Source: Pseudomonadota bacterium | Lineage (GTDB): Bacteria > Desulfobacterota > Desulfovibrionia > Desulfovibrionales > Desulfovibrionaceae | Reading direction: 5' to 3' | Length of the DNA stretch: 64,000 bases | Assembly (NCBI GenBank): GCA_023403845.1 | Contig: JAEYDL010000018.1 | Span: 186,001 to 250,000 of the forward strand | In this document: piece after piece, positions 1 through 8,164 of the stretch | How the letters are laid out: each line of letters begins with the position of its first letter | Position numbering within the stretch: position 1 is the first letter of the stretch | The notes under the pieces: generated by a model | Database searches by the model: none | What the model was told of the DNA's origin: nothing | What the model saw: only the letters and a program-made list of their open reading frames with translations | Position numbers and translations under genes: made by a program

Positions 1-2014
1 CGTGCTTCAGCAAGCCGTTGTCAGCGCCAAGAGCGGAGCCGATGGAATGGATTTCCTTAACGAAAGGAGCAAGCGCATCGGCAAGTTCCGTATTCGGCAC
101 CTGCGGCATGAGCACCATGACCGTGTCGGCGGGGAACAGCTTTTCCGTGCCGTCCTTCATCCGGACCCGAACGCCCTGCCTGGTCACTTCCAGAGGCTTG
201 GCTTCAGTAACCACTTCCACGCCCTTTTTCTTGAACCAGGGCATGATGCGGATGAAGTAGCGTTCCGGAATACCGCTGCCGATCTTGTCGCTCTCTTCAA
301 TGATGGTGACGTCGCGGCCACGTTTCTTCAGGAACACGGCGCCCTGCACACCTTCGATCTGACCGCCGAGCACAACAACGCGCTTGCCCACGGGCAGGAA
401 GATCTTGGTGAGTTTTTCCAGTGTCTTGGGTCCGAAAATGCGCATGGGCAGCTTCACTCTGCCGGCCAGCTGCTTGATCGTCGCAACATTGGAGCCATGA
501 ATGCCGGGGATTTCCGGAATGGCATAGGGGCTGCTCGTGGCGATGACGACGGCATCGGGCTGTTCCTTGCGGACCAGTTCGGGCGTCACGGTGGTGCCGA
601 GACGGACGGGGATGTTGAGCTTGCGGATCTGCGTCGTGAGATAATCACGGATGGGCAGCACGTTTTCAACTTCCGTTCCCTTGATCATGGAAGCGAGGTT
701 GATGCGGCCTCCAAGCGTGCTCTCCTTGTCGTACAGCGTCACGTCATGGCCGCGCAGCTTGGCCACGCGGGCGGCTTCCATGCCGGCGGGACCGGCGCCG
801 ATGACCATCACCTTCTTTTTCTTGGTGGCGGGGGTCATGGCCAGTTCCTTGTCGCGGCCCAGAGTCGGATTTACGCGGCAGATGCGGGGCTGGGTGACCG
901 GGTCTTCGCAGCTCGCGCAACGGGTGCAGCGGACAATGTCCTCAAAACGTTCTTCACGAACCTTGTTGGGGAACTCGGGATCAGCCCACAGGGTACGGCC
1001 AAGACCGATGATATCCGCATCTCCGTCATTGAGCACGCGTTCGGCCAGATCCTCGTCCATGCGTCCGGCGGTGATGACCGGAACGTGGGCTACCTTCTTA
1101 ATGGAGCTGGCGGAATCCGTCCACAGTCCCTTGTCATGGTACACGTCCATATAGGGAACCATGAAATCTTCCGGTTCCGGATAGGGGAAGTAGTCGGGGC
1201 AGTAGCGGAACGGCATGGTGCCGTATCCGTAACCGGCCACGTTCAGGTACTGAGCGCCCGCTTCTTCCAGCGCAATGGCGTTTTCCATGGCTTCTTCGAT
1301 GGTGATGCCGTTCTTCGCGCCATATTCGCGACCGTTCAGACGAATTCCAAGAACGAATTCGGGACGGACGCGCTTGCGGGCTTCGATCAGGATCTCACGC
1401 ACGATACGGGTACGGTTCTCCACGTTCTGGCAGCCGTACTCGTCATCACGACGGTTCCAGACGCGGCTCATGAAGCTGTTCAGGAAGTAGCCGTGGGCGC
1501 AGTGAACTTCCATTCCGTCGAATCCGCCCTTGTCGGCGATCACGATGGAATTGATGATGCGTTCCTGCATGGCGTGAATTTCATCGATGCTCAGGCCGCG
1601 GCAGGGGTTGCCGTTCGGCGGAGGCATGGGAATTTCGTCCACGCCGAGGGTCGAAGAGGAAATCGGCGGCTCACCGAGACGGGGCCAGGCCGCGGGACCG
1701 GAATGGTGGAACTGGGCGAAGATCTTGCAGCCGTACTTCTGCACGCGTCCGGTCAGATCTCTCAGACCCGGGATGAATTTTTCATCATACATGCCGAGGT
1801 AGATGCCGGGAGTTTGCTCCATGGCAACACCGCCAACAACAATACCTCCAGCGCCGCCCTTGGCGATATTCTCATACAGATCCGTACCACGGCTGCCTTG
1901 AGCAGTACCATCTTCATTCCACAGCCAGGTGGACTGGCCGGTCTTGATGATACGGTTCTTCAGCACGCAGTGGGGCGTGATGGTGATGGGAGAGAACAGT
2001 TTGGGATGTCTCAT
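1..2014 (-). CDS. 2,4-dienoyl-CoA-reductase-like ene-reductase (OYE family), 3' end cut by window
   Basis: This is the first of two paralogous multi-domain ene-reductases, which by family reduce a C=C bond conjugated to a carbonyl using NAD(P)H through FAD, a 4Fe-4S cluster and FMN. The visible 671 residues run from MRHPKLF and show an N-terminal FMN TIM barrel with the HCAHGY motif carrying the candidate catalytic Tyr, a Cys cluster (VRCTRCASCEDP, fourth Cys in ICRVN), then a FAD fold (VIGAGPAGMEA) and a second nucleotide fold (VVLGGQIEG). The cluster spacing is C-x2-C-x2-C-x9-C, whereas classic 2,4-dienoyl-CoA reductase has C-x2-C-x3-C-x11-C. The ATG at 2014 follows an AGAGGAAG ribosome site. 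By comparison with the neighbouring paralogue only about a dozen C-terminal residues lie off the window. It is the second gene of a leftward sigma-54 transcript. The substrate is unknown; bile-acid, isoflavone, steroid and cinnamate reductases of gut anaerobes share this architecture. Confidence 0.9.
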   Translation of the reverse strand, partial: MRHPKLFSPITITPHCVLKNRIIKTGQSTWLWNEDGTAQGSRGTDLYENIAKGGAGGIVVGGVAMEQTPGIYLGMYDEKFIPGLRDLTGRVQKYGCKIFAQFHHSGPAAWPRLGEPPISSSTLGVDEIPMPPPNGNPCRGLSIDEIHAMQERIINSIVIADKGGFDGMEVHCAHGYFLNSFMSRVWNRRDDEYGCQNVENRTRIVREILIEARKRVRPEFVLGIRLNGREYGAKNGITIEEAMENAIALEEAGAQYLNVAGYGYGTMPFRYCPDYFPYPEPEDFMVPYMDVYHDKGLWTDSASSIKKVAHVPVITAGRMDEDLAERVLNDGDADIIGLGRTLWADPEFPNKVREERFEDIVRCTRCASCEDPVTQPRICRVNPTLGRDKELAMTPATKKKKVMVIGAGPAGMEAARVAKLRGHDVTLYDKESTLGGRINLASMIKGTEVENVLPIRDYLTTQIRKLNIPVRLGTTVTPELVRKEQPDAVVIATSSPYAIPEIPGIHGSNVATIKQLAGRVKLPMRIFGPKTLEKLTKIFLPVGKRVVVLGGQIEGVQGAVFLKKRGRDVTIIEESDKIGSGIPERYFIRIMPWFKKKGVEVVTEAKPLEVTRQGVRVRMKDGTEKLFPADTVMVLMPQVPNTELADALAPFVKEIHSIGSALGADNGLLKH

Positions 2015-2055
2015 CAATACTTCCTCTGGGGATGGTTCCGTACATTCGGAAAAGG

Positions 2056-2079
2056 GGCCGCGCCCGTCCGGGCGCGGCC
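2056..2079. other. intercistronic perfect hairpin
   Basis: A perfect 10-bp inverted repeat (GGCCGCGCCC / GGGCGCGGCC, 4-nt loop GTCC) lies in the 75-bp gap between the two leftward ene-reductase genes. On the minus strand it is followed by CCCCTTTTCC rather than a clean T-run, so it is more likely an mRNA-stability or partial-attenuation element than a full terminator. Confidence 0.6.
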
Positions 2080-2089
2080 AAGGACAATC

Positions 2090-4150
2090 TTACAGTTTGA
2101 CGCCGAGAGCGCGACCCTCGGAAATGGCGTTCACGATCAGGCTCGATTCGGCGCCGTTGGCGGAACCGATGACGTGAACTTCGGGGACCATGTACTTGAG
2201 CGCATTGGCGAGATCATGGTTCGGGGTCTGGCGGGTGAGCACCAGCACGGAATGCGACTTCACGGTATGACGCACGCCGTCCTTGTCGCGATAGTGCACG
2301 CCTTCGCCATCCACGGATTCAACGGTGACTTCAGTGTGGATCGCCGTTCCCTTCTTCTGGAGCCAGGGCAGAGCGCGTTCCTTGTAACGAGGCGGAATGC
2401 CGTCGCCGAGATGATCGGAAGCTTCAAGAACGGTAACGTCCTTGCCGCGCTTCTTCAGGAACACGGCGCCCTGAATGCCTTCGATCTGACCACCGATGAT
2501 GGTGATCTTGGAACCGAGGGGCAGCACGATCTTGGTCAGCTCGTTAAGCATGTCGGGACCGAACACGCGCAGAGGCAGAGCAGCCAGCTTGGCCATGGAC
2601 TTCACGCCCTGTACGTTCCAGCGATGAATGCCGGGCACGTCGGGCAGCGCGTAGTTGCCGCCGGTGGCGATGACCACGACATCAGGCTTTTCCCTGGAAA
2701 TCAGCTCGGGCGTCACTTCGGTATTCAGACGCACGGTCACGCTGGAGCGTTCGTTGATCTGACGGGTCAGATACTTGATGACCGGCTTCACGTCTTCGAT
2801 GTCCGACCCCTTGATCATGGAGGCCAGCCAGAGACGACCGCCAAGACGACCGCTCTTTTCGAACAGAGTCACCTTGTGGCCGCGCAGGGCTGCCACACGG
2901 GCGGCTTCCATGCCGGCGGGACCGCCGCCGATGACATAGACCTTCTTGGGCGTGCCGGTGGGGATGATCTGCATGGCCTTTTCACGGCCCATGGAAGCAT
3001 TCACGCGGCAACGACGGGCGTCGCGTGGCGGATCTTCGCAGGTGGCGCAGCGCGTGCAGCGGACGATGTCGTCGATCCGTCCGTCCCTGACCTTGTTGGG
3101 GAACTCGGGATCGGCCCACAGCGTACGGCCAAGGGCGATGATGTCGGCCTTGCCTTCATTGATGAGGCGCTCTGCCTTGTCTTCGTCCATGCGCCCCACG
3201 GCAATGACAGGAATATTGACGACCTTCTTGATCTCCGCGGCGGCGGTCACGTAGACGCCGTCTCCCTTGTACCGATCCATGTACGGCTTCATGAAGTCGT
3301 CAGGTTCCGGATAGGGGAAGTAGTCGGGCAGATAGGTCATGGGACGAGGGCCGAAGCCGTAGCCGGATACGCTCATATAGCACGCGCCGGCCTTTTCGAG
3401 AATCTGGGCGACCTGCTTGGATTCCTCGATGGTGATGGCGCCCTTGGCTCCAAATTCTTCGCCGTTGATGCGCACGCCGATGGGGAAATCCTCGCCACAG
3501 CGTTCGCGGATGCCCTGCATGATTTCAACCATCAGACGGGTACGGTTTTCCATATTCTGGTTCCCGTACTGGTCGGTGCGGCGGTTCCAGATGCGGCTGA
3601 TGAAGCTCGCGAGAAAATACCCGTGCGCGCCGTGGACTTCGACACCGTCGAAACCGGCTTCCTTGGCCCGGGCGGCGGCATCGATGTAGCGCCGCTTGTG
3701 TTCCTCGATCTCCTCAAGGGTCAGCCCGCGCGTCGCATGGAGATACGGCAGGGGAGAAGCCATTTCGTCCTGTTCCAGAGTGGAAGGACCAAACGGGCGA
3801 TTGCCCTCGGGATCGCTCGGGGAGGAAGGCCCGGTGTGGTGGAACTGGCAGAAGACCTTGCAGTCGTGTCTGTGCATTCTTTCCACAAATTTCTTCATGC
3901 CGGGAAGATACTTGTCATCATACAACGCGCCGTAGATTCCGCCCGGATGCGCGGGATACCAGAGAATCCCGGCCAGAAGAATGAGGGAAGCACCGCCTTC
4001 CGCGATGCTTTCGTAGAAATCGATCACCCGATCGGACATGAAGTAGTCCGGGTCCCAGTACATGGTGGACTGGGGGGACTTGATCATCCGATTCTTCAAG
4101 ACCACCTTATCGGTGAGCTTGATTGGGGATAAAAGTGACTTATGATACAT
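2090..4150 (-). CDS. 2,4-dienoyl-CoA-reductase-like ene-reductase (OYE family), full length
   Basis: The product is 686 aa, the usual length for FMN/4Fe-4S/FAD ene-reductases of the FadH/BaiCD/BaiH/daidzein-reductase type. The FMN barrel is about residues 1-350 with HGAHGY at 173-178. Cluster ligands are Cys365, 368, 371 and 381, the same tightened spacing as the downstream paralogue. A FAD dinucleotide fold begins at VIGGGPAGMEA (406-416), and a second NAD(P)H fold carries GGQIEG near 540. I chose the ATG at 4150 because an AGAGGT ribosome site precedes it; an upstream in-frame start at 4177 has no good site. It is the first gene behind the leftward sigma-54 promoter at 4359-4374. Conjugated-enone reduction is inferred from the family; the substrate is not readable from sequence. 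Confidence 0.92.
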   Translation of the reverse strand: MYHKSLLSPIKLTDKVVLKNRMIKSPQSTMYWDPDYFMSDRVIDFYESIAEGGASLILLAGILWYPAHPGGIYGALYDDKYLPGMKKFVERMHRHDCKVFCQFHHTGPSSPSDPEGNRPFGPSTLEQDEMASPLPYLHATRGLTLEEIEEHKRRYIDAAARAKEAGFDGVEVHGAHGYFLASFISRIWNRRTDQYGNQNMENRTRLMVEIMQGIRERCGEDFPIGVRINGEEFGAKGAITIEESKQVAQILEKAGACYMSVSGYGFGPRPMTYLPDYFPYPEPDDFMKPYMDRYKGDGVYVTAAAEIKKVVNIPVIAVGRMDEDKAERLINEGKADIIALGRTLWADPEFPNKVRDGRIDDIVRCTRCATCEDPPRDARRCRVNASMGREKAMQIIPTGTPKKVYVIGGGPAGMEAARVAALRGHKVTLFEKSGRLGGRLWLASMIKGSDIEDVKPVIKYLTRQINERSSVTVRLNTEVTPELISREKPDVVVIATGGNYALPDVPGIHRWNVQGVKSMAKLAALPLRVFGPDMLNELTKIVLPLGSKITIIGGQIEGIQGAVFLKKRGKDVTVLEASDHLGDGIPPRYKERALPWLQKKGTAIHTEVTVESVDGEGVHYRDKDGVRHTVKSHSVLVLTRQTPNHDLANALKYMVPEVHVIGSANGAESSLIVNAISEGRALGVKL

Positions 4151-4358
4151 GCGGCTACCTCTAAAAGATTGGACCATGAAGTTGCATTTCGCCTCATGAC
4201 GCCGGCGGACCCCGCCCCGGAAACGCCGTCGGACGACGATTCTTCCGCGACATCAAGTGTTGCGGGTACGCGGGCCAGACCCAACTGTTCATTCCTGTCC
4301 AGCGAATACCTGCTCGACAACTTCGCCGGACACTCCAAAACCAGTTTGCGGCAACATA

Positions 4359-4374
4359 AGCAAATCTCGTGCCA
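4359..4374 (-). promoter_or_regulatory. sigma-54 (-24/-12) promoter for the ene-reductase pair
   Basis: Read on the minus strand the site is TGGCACGAGATTTGCT, an exact match to the consensus TGGCACG-N4-TTGCW. Transcription should begin about 12 nt further left, giving a leader of roughly 200 nt before the ATG at 4150. Sigma-54 promoters need an enhancer-binding activator; one is encoded at 14967-16955. Confidence 0.9.
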
Positions 4375-4904
4375 ATTTTTTATTTCTTCTTCGGCAACAA
4401 TTTTTTATAAATTTATTTCTACAGTAAATTCATATTATTACATCTGAGAGCCCAACAATCAAGCGAAGTGCCATTTCTTTCATTTTTAACTGTAGTTCAT
4501 TGTATTTATTTAGAGTATTCTCATAAAAAAAAGATTCTCCCGCATAAGCGAAAGAATCCTCACAATTCTATTCCCTTCACCCCTAAAAAGAGAGGAAGAC
4601 AGTTATGAACACTCCTTTCAGGGGTGCATACGGCTGTTCACTTTTGTTTTTATTCCGTATTTACAGCTAATTAAAAAAATACAGAACAAAAGTCATGATT
4701 AAAAAAGAACAGTAATAGACAAAACACAACATTACTAGACAGTTTTAAACATTTTTCTATCCACAACAAAGATGTCGACTGTCCTGTTTCGTCACGTTCT
4801 GTCCAGTCTGGTAGATCATACATCTTTTTTTCACAAGTAATAAATTGAAACTACAGGTTTTCTTTCCCTCAGGAATACTTCTCCGTTCTTCTCTGAACAA
4901 AAAC
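4375..4904. promoter_or_regulatory. AT-rich divergent control region between two sigma-54 promoters
   Basis: About 530 bp of clearly AT-rich, non-coding DNA separates the two divergent sigma-54 promoters. It holds a 9-bp inverted repeat (ACTTTTGTT at 4640-4648, AACAAAAGT at 4685-4693), an AGTAAT/ATTACT pair (4711-4716, 4731-4736), a CACCCCT/AGGGGTG pair (4578-4584, 4620-4626) and scattered TGTTC-type boxes (for example 4635-4639, 4797-4802, and GAACAG at 4707-4712). These are reasonable candidates for activator or integration-host-factor sites, but none is proven. The GATGC-N6-RCATC dyad seen upstream of abfD is not found here. Confidence 0.6.
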
Positions 4905-4920
4905 TGGCACGACATTTGCT
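4905..4920 (+). promoter_or_regulatory. sigma-54 (-24/-12) promoter for the SDR/EthD operon
   Basis: TGGCACGACATTTGCT matches the sigma-54 consensus TGGCACG-N4-TTGCW exactly. Expected transcription start is near 4931, about 140 nt before the ATG of the first dehydrogenase gene. Together with the mirror-image site at 4359-4374 it forms a divergent pair. Confidence 0.9.
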
Positions 4921-5072
4921 ATTCTAATGCCGTGCACCGACCGAACGCCCATAAAGTCCCACTCGCCCATCAATACCCCGGGCAAGGCTTCGGACGGCGG
5001 CAGTTCGCTTGCTAGGCAAAAAGCACATCGGCAATTGGTTTTGAGGACATCACACACCCTGTTGGAGGGAAC

Positions 5073-5822
5073 ATGAACAGATTTGAAGGAAAGATCGCCA
5101 TCGTCACGGGCGGAGCCCAGGGCATGGGTAAGGCCATCGTCGCCGGTCTGCTCCGCGACGGCGCCGAGGCCGTCGTCATCGCGGACTGGGAACAGGACAC
5201 CCTGGACGCCACCTGCAAGGAATTCGGCGATCGGGTCACCGGCATCTACTGCGACGTAAGCAACAAGGCTTCCGTCGATGCCATGGTGTGGGCCACCATG
5301 CAGAAATACGGCCGTATCGACCTGCTTTTCAGCAACGCCGGCGTGTGCAACTACAATCTGTTCCTCGATGAAACCGAGGAAAACTGGGATTCCAACTTCA
5401 ATGTCAACGTCAAGGGCATGTTCTTCGTTGATCAGGCCGTTGCCCGCGAGATGGTCAAGCTCGGCATCAAGGGCGCGATCGTGAACACGGCATCCATCGC
5501 CTGCGATCTGGTTTCCCCCACCACCGCCGCCTACGCCGCCTCAAAGGGTGCGGTCATGCAGCTGACCAAGGTCATGGCGCTTGAGCTTGCCAAATACGGC
5601 ATCCGCGTCAACGCCTTCGGTCCCGGAGCCATGATGACCCGCATGACCGCCCGTACCCGTGCCAATCCCGAACGCGTGGAAATGTTCATGAAGAAGCTCG
5701 TGGACAAGCGCTACGGCGAACCCGAGGAAGCCGCCAACGTGGCCCTCTTCCTGGCCTCTGATGAAGCCAGCTTCGTGAACGGCGCTCTCTACTATGTCGA
5801 AGGCGGCTACCGCGTCCAGTAG
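5073..5822 (+). CDS. short-chain dehydrogenase/reductase (SDR), copy 1
   Basis: This 249-residue classical SDR would oxidise or reduce an alcohol/ketone with a nicotinamide cofactor. It shows the TGGAQGMG cofactor loop (12-19), Asp38 at the end of strand beta-2 (favouring NAD over NADP), NAG at 88-90, Asn112, and the catalytic triad Ser141, Tyr154 and Lys158 (YAASK). A GGAGGGA ribosome site precedes the ATG. It is the first gene of the rightward sigma-54 transcript and a paralogue of the next gene. BaiA-like hydroxysteroid dehydrogenases and many other alcohol dehydrogenases share this fold, so the substrate cannot be assigned. Confidence 0.92.
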   Translation: MNRFEGKIAIVTGGAQGMGKAIVAGLLRDGAEAVVIADWEQDTLDATCKEFGDRVTGIYCDVSNKASVDAMVWATMQKYGRIDLLFSNAGVCNYNLFLDETEENWDSNFNVNVKGMFFVDQAVAREMVKLGIKGAIVNTASIACDLVSPTTAAYAASKGAVMQLTKVMALELAKYGIRVNAFGPGAMMTRMTARTRANPERVEMFMKKLVDKRYGEPEEAANVALFLASDEASFVNGALYYVEGGYRVQ

Positions 5823-5857
5823 GACTTTCTTTTTCCAGGCAACGGAAGGAACATATC

Positions 5858-6604
5858 ATGAAGAGATTCGAAAATAAAATTGCTCTGGTCACCGGCGGAG
5901 CCAACGGCCTCGGCGAAAACCTCGTCAGACGGCTGGTTTCCGAAGGCGCCAAGGTCGCCGTCGTCGATATTGAAGGCGATACCATCAAGAAAGTCTGCGA
6001 ATCCATGCCCGAAGACACCTTTGGGGTCGAGTGCGACGTGCGGGACAAGGCTTCCGTCGACGCCATGGTCGCCAAGGTCGTCGAACACTTCGGTCGCATC
6101 GACATTCTGTTCAACAACGCAGGAATGGGTATCTTCAAGAACTTCCTCGACCTTACCGAACAGGACTGGCTCACCGTCATCGACACGAACCTGAACGGCG
6201 CTTTCCGCGTCGGTCAGGCCGTAGCCAAGGAAATGATCCGCCTCGGCGTCAAGGGCGTCGTCGTGAACACCTCCTCCAATACGGCCTATCGCGTGACGCC
6301 CTTCTCCGGCGGCTATCCCGCTTCCAAGGCCGGTATCGAGCAGCTTACCCGCATCATGTCCCTTGAACTGTTCCCCTACGGCATCCGCGTGAACTCCGTG
6401 GCTCCCGGCTCGGCCATGACCCGCATCACCGAAGCCACCCGTAATAATCCGGAAAAGTACAAGAAAATGATCGGCAAATATTCCGCCGGTCGTTTTGCCA
6501 AGCCTGAAGAAGTGACCTCCGTCATGCTCTTCCTCGCTTCCGACGAAGCCACCTACGTCCACGGCGCCAACTACCTCGTGGACAGCGGTTACGTCACCAA
6601 CTAA
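5858..6604 (+). CDS. short-chain dehydrogenase/reductase (SDR), copy 2
   Basis: A second classical SDR, 248 aa, starts 35 bp after copy 1 with a GGAAGGAA ribosome site. It has TGGANGLG (12-19), Asp37 for probable NAD use, NNAG (86-89), Asn111, and the triad Ser140, Tyr153 and Lys157 (YPASK). It resembles copy 1 along its whole length, so the pair arose by duplication and may act on successive intermediates or opposite stereoisomers. It is in the same operon, followed by the EthD proteins. Confidence 0.92.
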   Translation: MKRFENKIALVTGGANGLGENLVRRLVSEGAKVAVVDIEGDTIKKVCESMPEDTFGVECDVRDKASVDAMVAKVVEHFGRIDILFNNAGMGIFKNFLDLTEQDWLTVIDTNLNGAFRVGQAVAKEMIRLGVKGVVVNTSSNTAYRVTPFSGGYPASKAGIEQLTRIMSLELFPYGIRVNSVAPGSAMTRITEATRNNPEKYKKMIGKYSAGRFAKPEEVTSVMLFLASDEATYVHGANYLVDSGYVTN

Positions 6605-6641
6605 CACCCCAAGTTTTACTGTATTTTAAGGAGAACTCAAA

Positions 6642-7334
6642 ATGATTTCCAGATACGGCATCATGCAGAAGCGCGACGACATGACCACGGAACAATTCGC
6701 CAAACACTGGAAGGAAGTGCATGGTCCCATCGTCACCAAGATGGACGGCATCCGTCACTACCGCCAGAACCTGGTTACGAATACTTCGCAGCTCGGCATC
6801 GGTTTCGCCACTCGCAGCCCTCTCGTGGCCGACGGCTTCTCCGAACTCTGCTACGACAGCATCGCCGACATGGAAAAGGGCATGGCTTCTCAGGCTACCG
6901 ACGCTCAGGCTGATATTCCTCTGTTCCTCAAGGACTGCCAGATGGTCGTGGCCCTCAAGCGCAAGGTCATTCCCGTTCCGGACAACTACCCCCGTCCGCT
7001 CATCAAGCGCATGACTTTCCTGAAGCGGAAACCCGAAATCTCCGCTGAAGCCTTTGTGTGGGAATGGCTGGGTCTTCACGCCGAAATGGTGAAGTTCATG
7101 CCCTATGTCGTGGGTTACCATCAGAACGTAATTGTCGACCGCATCATCGGCGGCAAGTCCGTTTCCTACGACCAGCTTCCCTACGACGGCATCGTGGAAT
7201 TCTGGTTTGAAAACGTGGAGCAACTCGAAGCCTGCTTCGCTTCTCCGGCCTATTCCTATACCGGTACGCATGGAAAGACCTTCCTCGATACCATGACGAC
7301 TTTCCTTGTCGAAGAGACTCCCATTCTTGCATAA
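6642..7334 (+). CDS. tandem EthD-domain protein, copy 1
   Basis: The 230-residue protein contains two EthD-like dimeric alpha/beta-barrel units. The first has FAKHWKEVHGPIV followed by RHYRQNLV (about 19-45); the second has FVWEWLGLHAEMV followed by GYHQNVIVD (about 138-165). There is no signal peptide, so it should be cytoplasmic. An AAGGAG site lies 8 nt before the ATG. EthD-fold proteins occur beside oxygenases, aromatic-compound and polyketide genes and act as small isomerase, cyclase or decarboxylase-like enzymes or accessory proteins; many are uncharacterised. The context argues for a step acting on the same intermediates as the SDRs and ene-reductases. The exact reaction is unknown. 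Confidence 0.8.
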   Translation: MISRYGIMQKRDDMTTEQFAKHWKEVHGPIVTKMDGIRHYRQNLVTNTSQLGIGFATRSPLVADGFSELCYDSIADMEKGMASQATDAQADIPLFLKDCQMVVALKRKVIPVPDNYPRPLIKRMTFLKRKPEISAEAFVWEWLGLHAEMVKFMPYVVGYHQNVIVDRIIGGKSVSYDQLPYDGIVEFWFENVEQLEACFASPAYSYTGTHGKTFLDTMTTFLVEETPILA

Positions 7335-7392
7335 CTCTTCACAAGGTATCCGCTGAACCCGAACTAACCAAGGGCAGCACTCCACACAGCGT

Positions 7393-7452
7393 CCGGGGGG
7401 CCGGTCCCTCCCCTGCCCCCCGGAACCGAAAATCCCGTGGACCGAAGTCCAC
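7393..7452. other. two intercistronic hairpins between the EthD genes
   Basis: A perfect 9-bp stem (CCGGGGGGC 7393-7401 / GCCCCCCGG 7415-7423) is followed by a perfect 6-bp stem with a CGAA loop (GTGGAC 7437-7442 / GTCCAC 7447-7452). No T-run follows either, so they are more likely RNA-processing or stability elements than terminators. Confidence 0.55.
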
Positions 7453-7483
7453 GACATACATCCAACTTATTCAGGAGAATATC

Positions 7484-8164
7484 ATGATCACGAGATGGGA
7501 TCTCATTACCAAGAAAGCCGGCATGACCCCCGAAGCCTTCAACACCTACTGGAAGGAACAGCACGCTCCCGTTGTTCTGCGTTCCCAGGCTCTGCGTCGC
7601 TACACCCAGAACTTCGTGACCGATGCTGAACAGCGCGGTGTGGCCTTCCCCCGCGTGCCCGTGACCGCCGACGCCTTCGCTGAAATCTGGTACGACAACC
7701 TGCATGACATGAATGCCGCCTACGGCGCCTACGGCGCCGACATCGCCGCCGATTACGCCAACTTCGCCTCTGACGTGAAGAGCCTGATCACCGTGAAGTC
7801 CCTCGTCATTCCGATCGAAAACAAGCCTCTTCTGAAGCGCGTGTCCTTCATTCAGCGCAAGGCCGGCATGAGCTTCGAACAGTTCAAGCATGAATGGTGG
7901 TACGTGCACGGCGACTTCGTGCGCAAGTTCAAGGGCGTCCGCGGCTACTGCCAGAGCCTCATCCTTGATCGTGTGTGCAACGGTCGCTCCCTCTCCTACG
8001 AAGAAGTGCCCTTCGACGGCATCGTGGAACTGTACTTCGACGACCTGGAAGGTCTGAACGGCGATTTCGCTTCCGAAGTGGGCAAGACCGCTCAGGCTCA
8101 CGGCCACACCTTCCTGGAAAAGATCTCTACCTACCTCGTGGACAACACCAACTTCCGCGGCTGA
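7484..8164 (+). CDS. tandem EthD-domain protein, copy 2
   Basis: This 226-residue paralogue of the previous gene again has two EthD-like repeats: FNTYWKEQHAPVV with RRYTQNFVT in the first half and FKHEWWYVHGDFV with RGYCQSLILD in the second. A CAGGAGA ribosome site precedes the ATG. Conserved W, H and Y positions recur in all four half-domains of the two proteins, which suggests a shared ligand pocket. Like copy 1 it has no signal peptide or membrane segment. Two such proteins side by side, each internally duplicated, could form a heteromeric assembly. Function is unassigned. Confidence 0.8.
   Translation: MITRWDLITKKAGMTPEAFNTYWKEQHAPVVLRSQALRRYTQNFVTDAEQRGVAFPRVPVTADAFAEIWYDNLHDMNAAYGAYGADIAADYANFASDVKSLITVKSLVIPIENKPLLKRVSFIQRKAGMSFEQFKHEWWYVHGDFVRKFKGVRGYCQSLILDRVCNGRSLSYEEVPFDGIVELYFDDLEGLNGDFASEVGKTAQAHGHTFLEKISTYLVDNTNFRG

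Noticed and set aside
2..4132. Very long open frame on the plus strand across the ene-reductase region
   Set aside because: It is antisense to two well-supported reductase genes and shows no family motif; GC-rich codon bias produces such mirror frames.
4142..4447. Short plus-strand open frame in the divergent control region
   Set aside because: It overlaps the reductase leader and the sigma-54 promoter and has no ribosome site or protein-like content.
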